Positions 1 to 8,843 of a stretch of 64,000 bases of DNA are shown here, one piece after another (position 1 is the first letter of the stretch; every line of letters starts with the position of its first letter). A program made the translations under genes and the position numbers. Source of the stretch: Brevundimonas vesicularis NBRC 12165. Its GTDB lineage: Bacteria > Pseudomonadota > Alphaproteobacteria > Caulobacterales > Caulobacteraceae. The notes under the pieces were generated by a model. It did not search any database, was not told the DNA's origin, and saw nothing but the letters and a program-made list of their open reading frames with translations. The stretch lies in assembly GCF_001592205.1 (NCBI RefSeq), contig NZ_BCWM01000014.1:29019-93018 (forward strand), written 5' to 3'.

Positions 1-9
1 TGACGAAGA

Positions 10-3000
10 ATGAGCATCGCCCCCCAGATCGTCGCCGCCGACCCGCGCCTGACCGTTTTCGTCACCGCCAACGCCGGTTCGGGCAAGACCACCACCCTGG
101 TCAACCGGGTGGCGCGGCTGCTGCTGGATCAGGTCGATCCCGGCGCCATCCTGTGCGTCACCTACACCAAGGCCGCCGCCGCCGAGATGCAGGCCCGGCT
201 GTTCGACCAGCTCGGCGGCTGGGCCGTGCTGGACGACGCCGCACTGTCGCGCGAACTGGCCCGGCTGGACGACGGCGACCCGCAGGCGCTGGATCACGCC
301 GCGCTTTCCCGCGCGCGCAAGCTGTTCGCCCGCGCGCTGGAGACGCCCGGCGGCCTGAAGATCCAGACCATCCACGCCTTCTGCGAAAAACTCCTGCGGC
401 GGTTCCCGCTGGAGGCTGGGGTTTCGCCCCGCTTCACTGTGCTGGAAGACCAGGCCGCGACCGCCCTCAGCCACGCGGCGCGCGAAGATCTGGCCCGCGC
501 CGCCGTCGCCGATCCGGACGGCCCCATCGGCCTGGCCTACAGCCATTTCGCCGTCGAGCTGGACTGGCAGCGGTTCCAGGCCCTGCTGTCGATGATCGAG
601 GCCAAACGCGCCGATCTGTTGGACTATATCGACCGCGCCGAGGCCGGGACCGCGCCCGATCCCTGGTCCCTGACCGGCGCCGAGCGCGATCGCAGCCCGG
701 AGGATCTGGAGCGAGACTTCGTCGCGTTCATCGATCCCGGCGAGTGGAACCGCATGGCCGAGGCCATGGAAACCGGCTCGGCCAATGACAAGAAGATCGC
801 CGACGCCATGAGCGTCGCCGCCCCGCCCTACGCCGGGTTCGCGGCCCTGGCCGGGGTCTTCTGCACCCAGGCGGGCGAACCGCGAAAGAGCATGGGCACG
901 AAGTCGGCGCCCCAGGGGGCGGCCGGCTGGCTGCTGGACCTCCAGACCAAATTCCTCGCCACGCGCGAGGCTCTGCGCAAGGCCAAGGTCGCCGATGATA
1001 CGGTCAAGGTCCTGACGCTGGCCCGCGCCCACGCCGCCTTCTACGAAGCCGCCAAGGCCCAGCGCGGCGCGTTGGATTTTCCCGACTTGGTCGCGCGCGC
1101 CGCCGCCCTGCTGACCCAAAGTGGGGCCGCCGCCTGGGTGCTGTACAAGTTGGATGGCGGGGTCGACCACGTCCTGATTGACGAGGCCCAGGACACCGCC
1201 CCCGAACAATGGGCCATCGTCCGCGCCCTGACCGGCGAGTTCTACTCTGGCGAAAAGTCCGGCCGCACCGTCTTCGCCGTCGGCGACGAGAAACAGTCGA
1301 TCTATTCCTTCCAGGGCGCCCGGCCCGAACGGCTGCGTCAGGAACGCGGTGCCTTCCTCGCTTTGGCCGAGGGCGCCGGCGAGCCCTTCGCCGGGCCGGA
1401 GCTGAACACCTCCTATCGCTCGACCGAAGAGGTGCTGGCCTTCGTCGACGCCGTCTTCGCCGATCCCGACCGCACCCGCGCCCTGACCGGCCCGCAAGGC
1501 GACATCGCCCGACACCTCCCTGCGCGCCTCGGCCAGCACGGCGCAATCGACCTTTGGCCCCTGTTCCTGGACGAGCCCGCGCCCGATACCGACGCCTGGG
1601 ACGATCCCGTCGATCAGGAAAGCGGCGGCAGCGCCAGGAAGCGCCTGGCCCGCGACCTGGCCCGCGAGATTCGCCGCCAGGTCGAAAGCGGCGTCGCCGT
1701 CTTTGATCGCAGCACCCGCGACCTGCGCCCCGCCGGCTATGGCGACTACATCGTCCTGGTCCGCCGCCGCGACGCGACGTTCGAGGAGATCATCCGGGCG
1801 CTGAAGACCGAAGGCGTGCCCGTCGCCGGCGCGGACCGGCTGAAGCTGTCCAGCCATATCGTCTTCGACGACCTGATCTCGCTGGCGCGTTTCGCCCTCT
1901 TCCCCGACGACGACCTGTCCTTGGCCGAGGTGCTGCGCAGCCCGCTGTGCGATGTGGACGAGGACGGCCTTTATGCGCTGGCCGGCCGCGAAAACCGCAA
2001 GGCCGGCCAGCTGTGGCGCGACCTGCGCGACCGGGCGCACGAACGCCCCGAATGGACCCGCGCTCGAGATGCGTTGCAGGCCGCCATCGGCGCGCGCGGC
2101 GGCGATCCCTTCGCCTTCTTCTCCCAAGCCCTGAACCGGGTGGACGATACGGGGCGGTCGGGCCGCGGCCGCATCCTGGCCCGGCTGGGCCGCGAGGCGG
2201 AAGAGGCTATCGACGAGACCCTGAACCAGGTGCTGGCCGCCGAGAACCGAGGTGCCATCGATCTGGAGACCTGCGTCGCGCAGTTGGAGGCCGCAGACGT
2301 CGAGGTGAAGCGCGAACTGGAGGGCGCGCGCGGCGAGGTCCGCGTCATGACCGTCCACGGCGCGAAGGGTCTGGAGGCGCCCATCGTCATCCTGCCCGAC
2401 ACCACCATGAAAGCGAAGGCGCAAGGTCCGTCCCTGATGCCCGCGGTTACGCCAGAGGGCGAAGGCGAGGCTTGGCTGATGGCGCCCGGCTCGGCCAAAG
2501 ACGACTGCCCGGCCTCCGCCTACGCCCGCGCCGCGCGCCAGGCCCGCACGGACGACGAGACCCTACGCCTGCTCTATGTCGCCCTGACCCGCGCGCGGGA
2601 CCGCGTCATCGTCATGGGCCGCGCCTCCAGCCGGGGCGCCGAGGCCGGCAGCTGGTGGTCGATCCTCTCGGAAACCTTCGACCGCCTGGGCGATCAGGTG
2701 CGCGAAGTCGAAAACGGCGTGCGTCGCTATGGCGTCGATCCCGAGCGTCGCCCGGTCGCCGCCGATGAAGTCCGGTCCGCCGCCGTCCTGCCCGCCTGGG
2801 CCGCCTCGCCGCCGCCGGCCGACGCCGCCGCCCGCTTCGCCTCGCCGTCGCGAATGGAAGGTTCGATCCGCATTCCCGCCCCCTCGCCCCTGGCCAGGAC
2901 CGAGGCGGGCGTTGTGTCGCTGGGCCGGTTCCGGCGCGGCGACCTGATCCACCGGCTGCTGGAACGCCTGCCCGAGATCGCGCCCGCCGACCGCCCCGAC

Positions 3001-3429
3001 GCCGCCTGTCGACTGCTGGCCCGCGAGACCGATCTGGACGAGGCCCAGCGCACCGAGATGATCGCCGCCGCCTTCTCTGTTCTGAACGACGCCCGCTTCG
3101 CCCCGGTCTTCGGTCCCGGCTCCCGCGCCGAGGTCGCCCTGACGGGATCCGCCCCCGACCTGCCGCCCGGCGTCGCCATCAACGGCCGCATCGATCGGCT
3201 GGTGGTCACGCCCGAGAAGGTCCTGGTCGTCGATTACAAGACCAACCGCCCTGCGCCAGACGCCGTCGAGGCGGTCGATACCGCCTATGTGCTGCAGGCC
3301 GCCGTCTATGTCGCCGTGCTGAAGCGCCTCTATCCCGATCGCCCGGTCGAGGCCGCCCTGGTCTGGACCGACGGCCCCAAGCTGATGCCCATTCCTGAAA
3401 CCCTGCTGGCGGCGGCGCTCAAACCCTAA
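10..3429 (+). CDS. addA: Double-strand break repair helicase AddA
   Basis: AddA is the UvrD-like helicase and nuclease subunit of the AddAB complex, which resects double-strand breaks and loads RecA in the cytoplasm. The 1139-residue protein has Walker A (NAGSGKTTT, about residues 21-29), the Walker B/DEAQD motif near 391, GDEKQSIYSFQGA near 425 and helicase motif VI (LLYVALTRARDRV) near 855. A C-terminal RecB-family nuclease motif (VVDYKTN) lies near 1074. Length is usual for alphaproteobacterial AddA. A TGA at positions 1-3 is likely the stop of an upstream gene, probably addB in the usual order, but that gene is outside the window. Identification is firm. Confidence 0.95.
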   Translation: MSIAPQIVAADPRLTVFVTANAGSGKTTTLVNRVARLLLDQVDPGAILCVTYTKAAAAEMQARLFDQLGGWAVLDDAALSRELARLDDGDPQALDHAALSRARKLFARALETPGGLKIQTIHAFCEKLLRRFPLEAGVSPRFTVLEDQAATALSHAAREDLARAAVADPDGPIGLAYSHFAVELDWQRFQALLSMIEAKRADLLDYIDRAEAGTAPDPWSLTGAERDRSPEDLERDFVAFIDPGEWNRMAEAMETGSANDKKIADAMSVAAPPYAGFAALAGVFCTQAGEPRKSMGTKSAPQGAAGWLLDLQTKFLATREALRKAKVADDTVKVLTLARAHAAFYEAAKAQRGALDFPDLVARAAALLTQSGAAAWVLYKLDGGVDHVLIDEAQDTAPEQWAIVRALTGEFYSGEKSGRTVFAVGDEKQSIYSFQGARPERLRQERGAFLALAEGAGEPFAGPELNTSYRSTEEVLAFVDAVFADPDRTRALTGPQGDIARHLPARLGQHGAIDLWPLFLDEPAPDTDAWDDPVDQESGGSARKRLARDLAREIRRQVESGVAVFDRSTRDLRPAGYGDYIVLVRRRDATFEEIIRALKTEGVPVAGADRLKLSSHIVFDDLISLARFALFPDDDLSLAEVLRSPLCDVDEDGLYALAGRENRKAGQLWRDLRDRAHERPEWTRARDALQAAIGARGGDPFAFFSQALNRVDDTGRSGRGRILARLGREAEEAIDETLNQVLAAENRGAIDLETCVAQLEAADVEVKRELEGARGEVRVMTVHGAKGLEAPIVILPDTTMKAKAQGPSLMPAVTPEGEGEAWLMAPGSAKDDCPASAYARAARQARTDDETLRLLYVALTRARDRVIVMGRASSRGAEAGSWWSILSETFDRLGDQVREVENGVRRYGVDPERRPVAADEVRSAAVLPAWAASPPPADAAARFASPSRMEGSIRIPAPSPLARTEAGVVSLGRFRRGDLIHRLLERLPEIAPADRPDAACRLLARETDLDEAQRTEMIAAAFSVLNDARFAPVFGPGSRAEVALTGSAPDLPPGVAINGRIDRLVVTPEKVLVVDYKTNRPAPDAVEAVDTAYVLQAAVYVAVLKRLYPDRPVEAALVWTDGPKLMPIPETLLAAALKP

Positions 3430-3434
3430 CCCCC

Positions 3435-3542
3435 GTCATCCTCGGGCTTGACCCGAGGACCGGGCGCCGGTCGATCTGTGCGTCGCCGTCTTCGCTCGAG
3501 CGGCGGATCATCCGATCCTCGGGTCGGGCCCGAGGATGACGG
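3435..3542. repeat. Inverted pair of REP-like palindromes
   Basis: Two copies of a short palindrome face each other between addA and trxA. The first (3435-3460) has arms CCTCGGG and CCCGAGG around CTTGA. The second (3514-3542) is the inverse copy with arms ATCCTCGGG and CCCGAGGAT. Both begin or end with the same GTCATCCTCGGG core. Paired palindromes of this kind are typical intergenic REP/BIME-like repeats. They could also act as a bidirectional barrier after addA. The remaining sequence to 3689 shows no other gene. Confidence 0.7.
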
Positions 3543-3689
3543 ACGGAGAGAGGGAGCGACGGCGGCAGTTGAATTGCCCGCGATTCGCTCCCACATCTGC
3601 CATCGAACCCGGACACATCCGGCCAACACCAACACGCGCTCATGCAGCGAGGCGCCGCGCGCCGAGCGATAGCGCCCAAGGAGCCATTC

Positions 3690-4019
3690 ATGGCGACTGT
3701 AAAAGTTACCGACGAGAGCTTTGACGCCGACGTCCTGAAATCCTCGACCCCTGTCCTGGTCGACTTCTGGGCCGAATGGTGCGGCCCCTGCAAACAAATC
3801 GGCCCGGCGCTGGAACAGATCGCAGACGAATTGGGCGGTCAGGTCACCGTGGCCAAGATCAACATCGACGACAGCCCCATGACCCCGTCCAAGCTGGGCG
3901 TGAAGGGCATTCCGACCCTGATGCTGTTCAAGGACGGCCAGATGGCGTCGATGAAGGTCGGCGCCATGCCCAAGGGCAAGATCGTCGAATGGCTGGCCGA
4001 GGCCGGCGTCAAGGCCTGA
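3690..4019 (+). CDS. trxA: Thioredoxin TrxA
   Basis: This is the cytoplasmic general disulfide reductase, 109 residues, the classic thioredoxin length. The active site WCGPC (W30, C31, C34) and the cis-proline region (KGIPTLMLFKDG) are intact. A longer in-frame start at 3642 is rejected because the ATG at 3690 has a good ribosome binding site (AAGGAG, 3678-3683) and gives the family N-terminus (MATVKVTDESF). It stands alone between the palindrome pair and its own terminator. Beside addA is a common alphaproteobacterial position for trxA. Confidence 0.96.
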   Translation: MATVKVTDESFDADVLKSSTPVLVDFWAEWCGPCKQIGPALEQIADELGGQVTVAKINIDDSPMTPSKLGVKGIPTLMLFKDGQMASMKVGAMPKGKIVEWLAEAGVKA

Positions 4020-4044
4020 GCTTTCTCGACCAAGTCAGATCAAG

Positions 4045-4074
4045 CGCCCGCCGGTCCGACCGGCGGGCGTTTTT
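4045..4074 (+). terminator. Intrinsic terminator of trxA
   Basis: A perfect 10-bp stem (CGCCCGCCGG, loop TCCGA, CCGGCGGGCG) is followed directly by TTTTT at 4070-4074. It lies 25 bases after the trxA stop, a textbook rho-independent terminator. Confidence 0.9.
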
Positions 4075-5336
4075 CATGCTAGGGTGGCGCCATGAGCGAC
4101 GAAGACACCCCGAACCCGGCTGACGACATCCCCGGCGAGACGCCGGTCCAGAAGGCCCTGCGCCTGAAGAACGCTAAGCTCGACGCCCGTCCCCAGGCCC
4201 CGCGCGGCGGCCGTTTCCAGCGTGAGCAGAATGCGCGGATCGCGGCCGGCAAGTCGCGCCCGTGGATGAGCAAATAGCGCCTGATCAGAACCGACCGCGC
4301 GCGTTGCCGGGCTCGCCCCCGTCCAGCGCTTGAAGGCGCGGGAGAAGGCGCTGGGTTCTGAAAATCCGACCAGATAGGCCGTCTCGTTCACCGAGACCTT
4401 CTGGCCATGAAGGTAGTGCAGCGCCATGCGGTGGCGCAGGTCGTCGACCACGGCGTCGAACCCCGTCCCCTTCTCGGCCAGTCGACGATAGAGGGTCGCG
4501 CGGCTGACCCCCAGCTGACGCGCCACCTCGACCATGCCGATGTCCCCCCGGTGCAGGATCGGGATCAGCAGAGCCTCGACCCGACCGCGCAGGGTGCGGG
4601 CGGTCTCCAGGCCGGCCAGCAACTGGCTGGCCCGTTCACTCAACACCCCGAAGGCGTAGCGGCTGGGATTGTGCAGCGGGATCGACAGCCACGACGGGTC
4701 GATGCGGATGCCGTTCAGCGCGGATCCAAAGGTCGTCGACACGCCCAGTACGCGCCGATAATCATCGGCATGCGCCGGTGCTTCATGGGGCACATGGGCC
4801 TCAAGGGCGAAAGGCGCATCGGGGAAATGGCGGCGGGTCTCGGCGATGAAGCGAGACCAGGTCGCCTCGGTCAGCTCGGGAAAGGCGACGGGATCGGCGC
4901 GCCGATCCATCAGCCACAGGCCGTCCGCGCGCGGCGTGATCTCGAACCGGCCACCCGGCAGCGCCAGATCGACATCGGCGACCAGGCGCCCGAAGCGGTT
5001 CAACTCGCCCAGGGCCTCGCCCATCGTGGCGGCCGAATAGCAGATCAACCCCACCACCGAGAACTCGCGGAAATCCTGCGCTGCGCCCAGGTCCAGCGCG
5101 AACGCCGCCGCGCCGCTCTGCGCCTTGGCGGCCTGCATCAGCGCTACATATTGGGTCATCGGCACGCGCGCATCGGGATCGTCCAGGTCCGCCGGCCGGA
5201 TGCCACAGCGCTCGGCCAGCCCCTCGGCATCGACACCCACCGACGCCGCATAGTCGAACAGGTTGCGCACATAGCCGGCCGAGACGGTGGCCACCGTCTG
5301 AAGCCGAAAGTCCTGTTTTGTGATCGTCGCGGTCAT
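4074..5336 (-). CDS. AraC-family transcriptional regulator
   Basis: This is an OruR/ArgR-like AraC regulator. It has an N-terminal ligand/arabinose-binding-like domain (about residues 15-215) and a C-terminal pair of helix-turn-helices (VEVARQLGVSRATLYRRLAEKG and VNETAYLVGFSEPSAFSRAFKRWTG region, about 270-345). The start at 5336 (MTATITKQDF) is preferred to 5408 because homologous domains begin soon after it. The frame continues about 75 residues beyond the usual end of the domain and runs antisense through the small gene at 4092-4277 to the trxA terminator. That tail may be an artefact of stop-poor GC-rich DNA. It is transcribed away from the DUF2306 gene at 5447, a possible target. Confidence 0.85.
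   Translation of the reverse strand: MTATITKQDFRLQTVATVSAGYVRNLFDYAASVGVDAEGLAERCGIRPADLDDPDARVPMTQYVALMQAAKAQSGAAAFALDLGAAQDFREFSVVGLICYSAATMGEALGELNRFGRLVADVDLALPGGRFEITPRADGLWLMDRRADPVAFPELTEATWSRFIAETRRHFPDAPFALEAHVPHEAPAHADDYRRVLGVSTTFGSALNGIRIDPSWLSIPLHNPSRYAFGVLSERASQLLAGLETARTLRGRVEALLIPILHRGDIGMVEVARQLGVSRATLYRRLAEKGTGFDAVVDDLRHRMALHYLHGQKVSVNETAYLVGFSEPSAFSRAFKRWTGASPATRAVGSDQALFAHPRARLAGRDPRILLTLETAAARGLGTGVELSVLQAQGLLDRRLAGDVVSRVRGVFVAHGATLA
4092..4277 (+). CDS. Small conserved basic protein, function unknown
   Basis: This 61-residue protein starts MSDEDTPNPADD and ends GKSRPWMSK. An acidic N-terminal third is followed by a basic, glycine-rich half (LRLKNAKLD, PRGGRFQREQ). It resembles a small protein I recall from Caulobacterales, with a conserved KSRPWMSK-type tail, but I know no function. 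AGGGTGG precedes the ATG. It lies just after the trxA terminator, so it needs its own promoter. It overlaps on the opposite strand the C-terminal extension of the AraC-family frame (4074-5336). The two reading frames cannot both be under ordinary selection here; I think this one is real. Confidence 0.6.
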   Translation: MSDEDTPNPADDIPGETPVQKALRLKNAKLDARPQAPRGGRFQREQNARIAAGKSRPWMSK

Positions 5337-5446
5337 GGGCTGCGGAGGTTCGTCCCGATATCGCCGCCATACAAGAGCGGGTGTTCGAATGACGACGATG
5401 ATCCACAACGACGAAGACCGCCCGGCGAGACGGGCGGCGCGCGCAT

Positions 5447-6214
5447 TTGAAGGCGGCAGGGATCTTCTGGTTCGCCACCGCCGTGGCCGGTCAGGCCATG
5501 TTCGTCGTCTATATCCTCGGCTTCTATGGTGCGGCGGCCGTGGCGCGCCAGCCGGAGCGATGGAACGACGTCCTGGTCGGCGGCTACGTCGCGGGCGGCT
5601 TGATCGGCAATCTGGTCCTTGCAGCCCACCTGCTGATGGCGGCGATCATCACCATCGGCGGGCCGTTACAACTGATACCGCAGCTTCGCGCCCGCGCTCT
5701 GCAGCTGCATCGGTGGATGGGGCGGACCTATATCGTCACGGCGATCCTGATCAGCCTGGCTGGCCTCTATATGGTCTGGACGCGCGGCACGGCCGGCGGC
5801 GACGCCATGCGCGTCGGTATCAGCATCAACGGCGTGCTGATCCTGGTCGCCGCCGTCATGGCTTGGCGTCATGCCGCCGCGCGCCGGATCGACCGGCACC
5901 GTCGTTGGGCCATGGCGACCTTCATCCTGGTCAGCGGGGTCTGGTTCTTCCGCGTCGGCCTCTTGGCCTGGATCATGATAAACCAGGGGCCGGTCGGGAT
6001 AGGAGACGACTTCAACGGGCCGTTCGTGCGGTTCTGGGCCTATGGCTGCTATCTCGCACCGCTGGCGGTTCTGATCCTCTATCTGCGTGCTCAGGACCGG
6101 CCGTCGCCTCTGGGTAAGGCCGCGACCGCCGCAGGATTGATCGTGCTGACCCTCGTGATGGGCCTAGGCGTCGTCGGCGCCACGATGGGGATGTGGCTGC
6201 CTCGTCTGACCTGA
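5447..6214 (+). CDS. DUF2306-type integral membrane protein
   Basis: This 255-residue protein has about seven hydrophobic segments, including an opening helix (IFWFATAVAGQAMFVVYILG) and a conserved loop QLHRWMGRTYI, with a second HRRWAMATFI motif later. The histidine/arginine-containing helix starts are typical of the DUF2306 family, whose function is not established. The start is a TTG (5447) in the divergent promoter region of the AraC gene; the upstream reading frame offers no better codon. Regulation by the divergent AraC protein is an inference from arrangement only. Confidence 0.75.
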   Translation: MKAAGIFWFATAVAGQAMFVVYILGFYGAAAVARQPERWNDVLVGGYVAGGLIGNLVLAAHLLMAAIITIGGPLQLIPQLRARALQLHRWMGRTYIVTAILISLAGLYMVWTRGTAGGDAMRVGISINGVLILVAAVMAWRHAAARRIDRHRRWAMATFILVSGVWFFRVGLLAWIMINQGPVGIGDDFNGPFVRFWAYGCYLAPLAVLILYLRAQDRPSPLGKAATAAGLIVLTLVMGLGVVGATMGMWLPRLT

Positions 6215-6221
6215 TCGGCCG

Positions 6222-7508
6222 TCAGGTCGGCCAAGTCTCTTCACTCGCGCCCAACACCTCGCCCGCCAGATACAGCGACCCGCAGATCGCCACGCGGCCG
6301 GCGCCCAGACGCAGCGCCAGATCCAGCGCCTCAGAAACCGAACCCGCCGGGGTCGCCGCCAGCCCATGCCCGCGCGCCACGGCCGCCAGGGCCGTCGGCT
6401 CGGCCGCCGCGCCGTCGAAGCCGACGGTGAACACCGTCGCCTGACTGTCCTTCAGCGCGGCGAAGAAACCGCCCGCGTCCTTGTTATTCAACATGCCGCA
6501 GATCAGGGCCAGGGGACGCGGCGCCCGCGCCTGACGCTCGGCCAGAAACGCCGCCAGCGCCCGCGCCGCATGGGGATTGTGCCCTCCGTCCAGCCACAGC
6601 TCCGCCTCCGCCGCCTTGGCCGCAGCGCCGTATGGACCCGCCGAAATCCTCTGCAGCCGGGCGGGCCAGCGCACGCGCTTCAGCCCCTCGGCGATCGCAG
6701 CCTCGGGCAGGTCCAGTTCGACCGCCGCCGCCACGGCTAGGGCCGCATTGTCGATCTGGTGCGCGCCTGCCAGGGCCGGCGCCGGCAGGTCCATGAACAG
6801 TTCGGCCGTCTGGAACGCCAGACCGCCCCGCTCGGCCCAGGCATCGAAGTCGACCCCCAGCACGGTCAGCCGTGCATGGACGTCCATCGCCCGCCGCTCG
6901 ATGGCGGCCATCGCCTCTTCCTTCTGGCGTGCGATCACGGCCGGCGCTCCAGCCTTCAGCACACCCGCCTTTTCCGAGGCGATGGCGGCCAGATCCGTGC
7001 CAAGGAACTCCGCATGATCGTAATCGACCGGCGCGATAACGCTAAGCAGCGGCCGCTCGATCACGTTTGTGGCGTCCAGCACCCCGCCCAGACCCACTTC
7101 GATGATGGCCAGGTCGGCGGGCGTCTCGGACATGGCCAGGAAGGCGGCGGCGGTCGTGCTTTCGAACACCGTGGCCTCGCTGTCCGTCTCGGCCATGACC
7201 GCCTCGATCCGGTCCAGGATCGCGTTCAGATGGTCGTCCTCGATCAGCGTTCCAGCCAGCCGGATCCGTTCATTGAACCGCACCAGATGGGGCGAGGTGT
7301 AGGCGTGCACCTTCAATCCCGCCGCCTCGGCGATGGCGCGGATCAGGGCCACGGTCGAACCCTTGCCGTTGGTGCCCGCCACATGGATCACCGGCGGAAG
7401 CTTGTGCTGCGGATCGCCAAGGGCCGCGCACAGCACGCGCATTCTTTCCAGCGAGAGGTCGATCCGCTGGGGGTGGCGCGCGCGTAGTCGTTCGGAGACG
7501 GGATCCAT
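6222..7508 (-). CDS. folC: Bifunctional dihydrofolate/folylpolyglutamate synthase
   Basis: FolC adds glutamate to dihydropteroate and then to folates in the cytoplasm. The 428-residue protein carries the Mur-ligase-like P-loop AGTNGKGST (about 44-52), the omega-loop substrate region (TSPHLVRFNERI, about 71-82) and the C-terminal domain with LDGGHNPHA. In many alphaproteobacteria folC directly follows accD in the trp cluster. Here a DoxX-like gene on the other strand separates them. Confidence 0.95.
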   Translation of the reverse strand: MDPVSERLRARHPQRIDLSLERMRVLCAALGDPQHKLPPVIHVAGTNGKGSTVALIRAIAEAAGLKVHAYTSPHLVRFNERIRLAGTLIEDDHLNAILDRIEAVMAETDSEATVFESTTAAAFLAMSETPADLAIIEVGLGGVLDATNVIERPLLSVIAPVDYDHAEFLGTDLAAIASEKAGVLKAGAPAVIARQKEEAMAAIERRAMDVHARLTVLGVDFDAWAERGGLAFQTAELFMDLPAPALAGAHQIDNAALAVAAAVELDLPEAAIAEGLKRVRWPARLQRISAGPYGAAAKAAEAELWLDGGHNPHAARALAAFLAERQARAPRPLALICGMLNNKDAGGFFAALKDSQATVFTVGFDGAAAEPTALAAVARGHGLAATPAGSVSEALDLALRLGAGRVAICGSLYLAGEVLGASEETWPT

Positions 7509-7544
7509 CCGCCTCCTTTACCCCCTGATTTCGAGAACCGCGAC

Positions 7545-7988
7545 ATGACTTCCAGGCCGCAGATCAGAACAGCGGCGCGCCTCGTCCTCGCGGCCGTCTT
7601 CCTAGGCGCAGGGGCGCTGCATCTGATGGTCCCCGGCCCCTTCGTGCGGATCACGCCGGCGTGGGTTCCGCAGCCGGCCCTGATCGTGGCCCTGACGGGG
7701 ATCGCCGAACTGCTGGGCGCGGCGGGTCTGACGATCCCGCGCCTACGGGTCGCCGCTGGCTGGGCGCTGGCCGCCTACGCCGTCTGCGTCTACCCGGCCA
7801 ACATCCAGCATGCCGTGAACTTTATGACGCCGGGCGCGGGTGTCGGCTGGGCCTATCACGGCCCGCGCCTGCTATTTCAGCCGGTCATCGTTTGGTGGTG
7901 CCTGTGGGCCTCGACCGCGATCGACTGGCCCTTCAGACGGTCTCAGGCGGCGGCGCGGGTTCCGCCCATCAGAATGGACAGGATCTGA
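7545..7988 (+). CDS. DoxX-family membrane protein
   Basis: This 147-residue protein has four predicted membrane helices (AARLVLAAVFLGAGALHL; ALIVALTGIAELLGAAGLTI; AAGWALAAYAVCVYPANI; a last one near 110-125). The conserved GALHLMVP and MTPG segments are typical of DoxX/MauE-like proteins, whose role is generally unknown. It is transcribed convergently towards accD, and the two coding ends overlap by 46 bases (7943-7988). The tail after about residue 125 is hydrophilic and low in conservation, consistent with end drift. Confidence 0.75.
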   Translation: MTSRPQIRTAARLVLAAVFLGAGALHLMVPGPFVRITPAWVPQPALIVALTGIAELLGAAGLTIPRLRVAAGWALAAYAVCVYPANIQHAVNFMTPGAGVGWAYHGPRLLFQPVIVWWCLWASTAIDWPFRRSQAAARVPPIRMDRI

Positions 7989-8833
7989 CCCAGGGTGCGC
8001 GGCAGGTCGGCGCGGGTCACGACCCGGTCCACCATGCCCTTTTCCTGCAGATATTCGGCGCGCTGGAAGCCGGGCGGCAGCTTCTCGCGGATGGTCGCCT
8101 CGATCACGCGCGGTCCGGCGAAACCGATCAGGGCGCCCGGTTCGGCCAGATGCACATCGCCCAGCATGGCATAGGAGGCCGTCACCCCGCCCGTCGTCGG
8201 GTCCGTCAGGACCACGGCGTAGGGCAGTCTGGCGTCCTTCAGCTCTTCGATGGCCAGGGTGGTGCGCGCCATCTGCATCAGCGACAGGGCGCCCTCCTGC
8301 ATCCGCGCGCCGCCGGCGGCGGTGAAACAGACCAGCGGAACCTTGCGGCTCACCGCCTCGCGCGCGGCCTTGATGAAGGCCTCGCCCGCCGCCATGCCCA
8401 GCGACCCGCCCATGAAGGTGAAGTCCTGGACGATCACGACCGCATCCTGACCGCCGACCGAACCATAGCCGATGGCCATGGTGTCCTTGCGGCCCGCCGC
8501 CTTGCGCGCGGCGTTCAGGCGATCCTTGTAGGATTTGCCGTCCGAGAATTTCAACGGATCTTCCGGCACGTCCGGCGTGTCGATGGACTGGAAGACGCCG
8601 CCGTCGAAGGTGGCCTTCAGGCGGGTCGGCGCATCGATGCGCATATGCCGGCCCGACGGCGTCACCCAAAGGGCGGCCTCCAGGTCCGAGCGATACAGCA
8701 TCTCGCCGCTGTCGGGATCCTTGACCCAGAGATTGTCCGGCGTGTCGCGGCGCGACACGATCTTGCGGACGCCGGGCGCAAAGCGGCTCAGCCAGCCGCC
8801 GCGCTTTTCCTGAGGCTTGGTCTTGTCGTTCAT
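7943..8833 (-). CDS. accD: Acetyl-CoA carboxylase carboxyltransferase subunit beta
   Basis: AccD pairs with AccA to transfer the carboxyl group from carboxybiotin to acetyl-CoA, the first step of fatty acid synthesis. The crotonase-fold core is intact (GGSLGMAAGEAF, FTAAGGARMQEG, TDPTTGGVTASYAMLGD). The start at 8833 (MNDKTKPQEKRG) is chosen over 8869 because it matches the family N-terminus. The N-terminal zinc-ribbon region is recognisable (LWVKDPDSGEMLYRSDLEAA), but all four zinc-binding cysteines are replaced. The protein has one cysteine in total, in the core (PLVCFTAAGG). It follows trpA by 10 bases and is probably co-transcribed with it. Confidence 0.95.
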   Translation of the reverse strand: MNDKTKPQEKRGGWLSRFAPGVRKIVSRRDTPDNLWVKDPDSGEMLYRSDLEAALWVTPSGRHMRIDAPTRLKATFDGGVFQSIDTPDVPEDPLKFSDGKSYKDRLNAARKAAGRKDTMAIGYGSVGGQDAVVIVQDFTFMGGSLGMAAGEAFIKAAREAVSRKVPLVCFTAAGGARMQEGALSLMQMARTTLAIEELKDARLPYAVVLTDPTTGGVTASYAMLGDVHLAEPGALIGFAGPRVIEATIREKLPPGFQRAEYLQEKGMVDRVVTRADLPRTLGQILSILMGGTRAAA

Positions 8834-8843
8834 CCGCGCGCTC

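Noticed and set aside
1..3. TGA at the window start as the end of addB
   Set aside because: Expected from usual addB-addA order but only three bases are present, so the gene is not reported.
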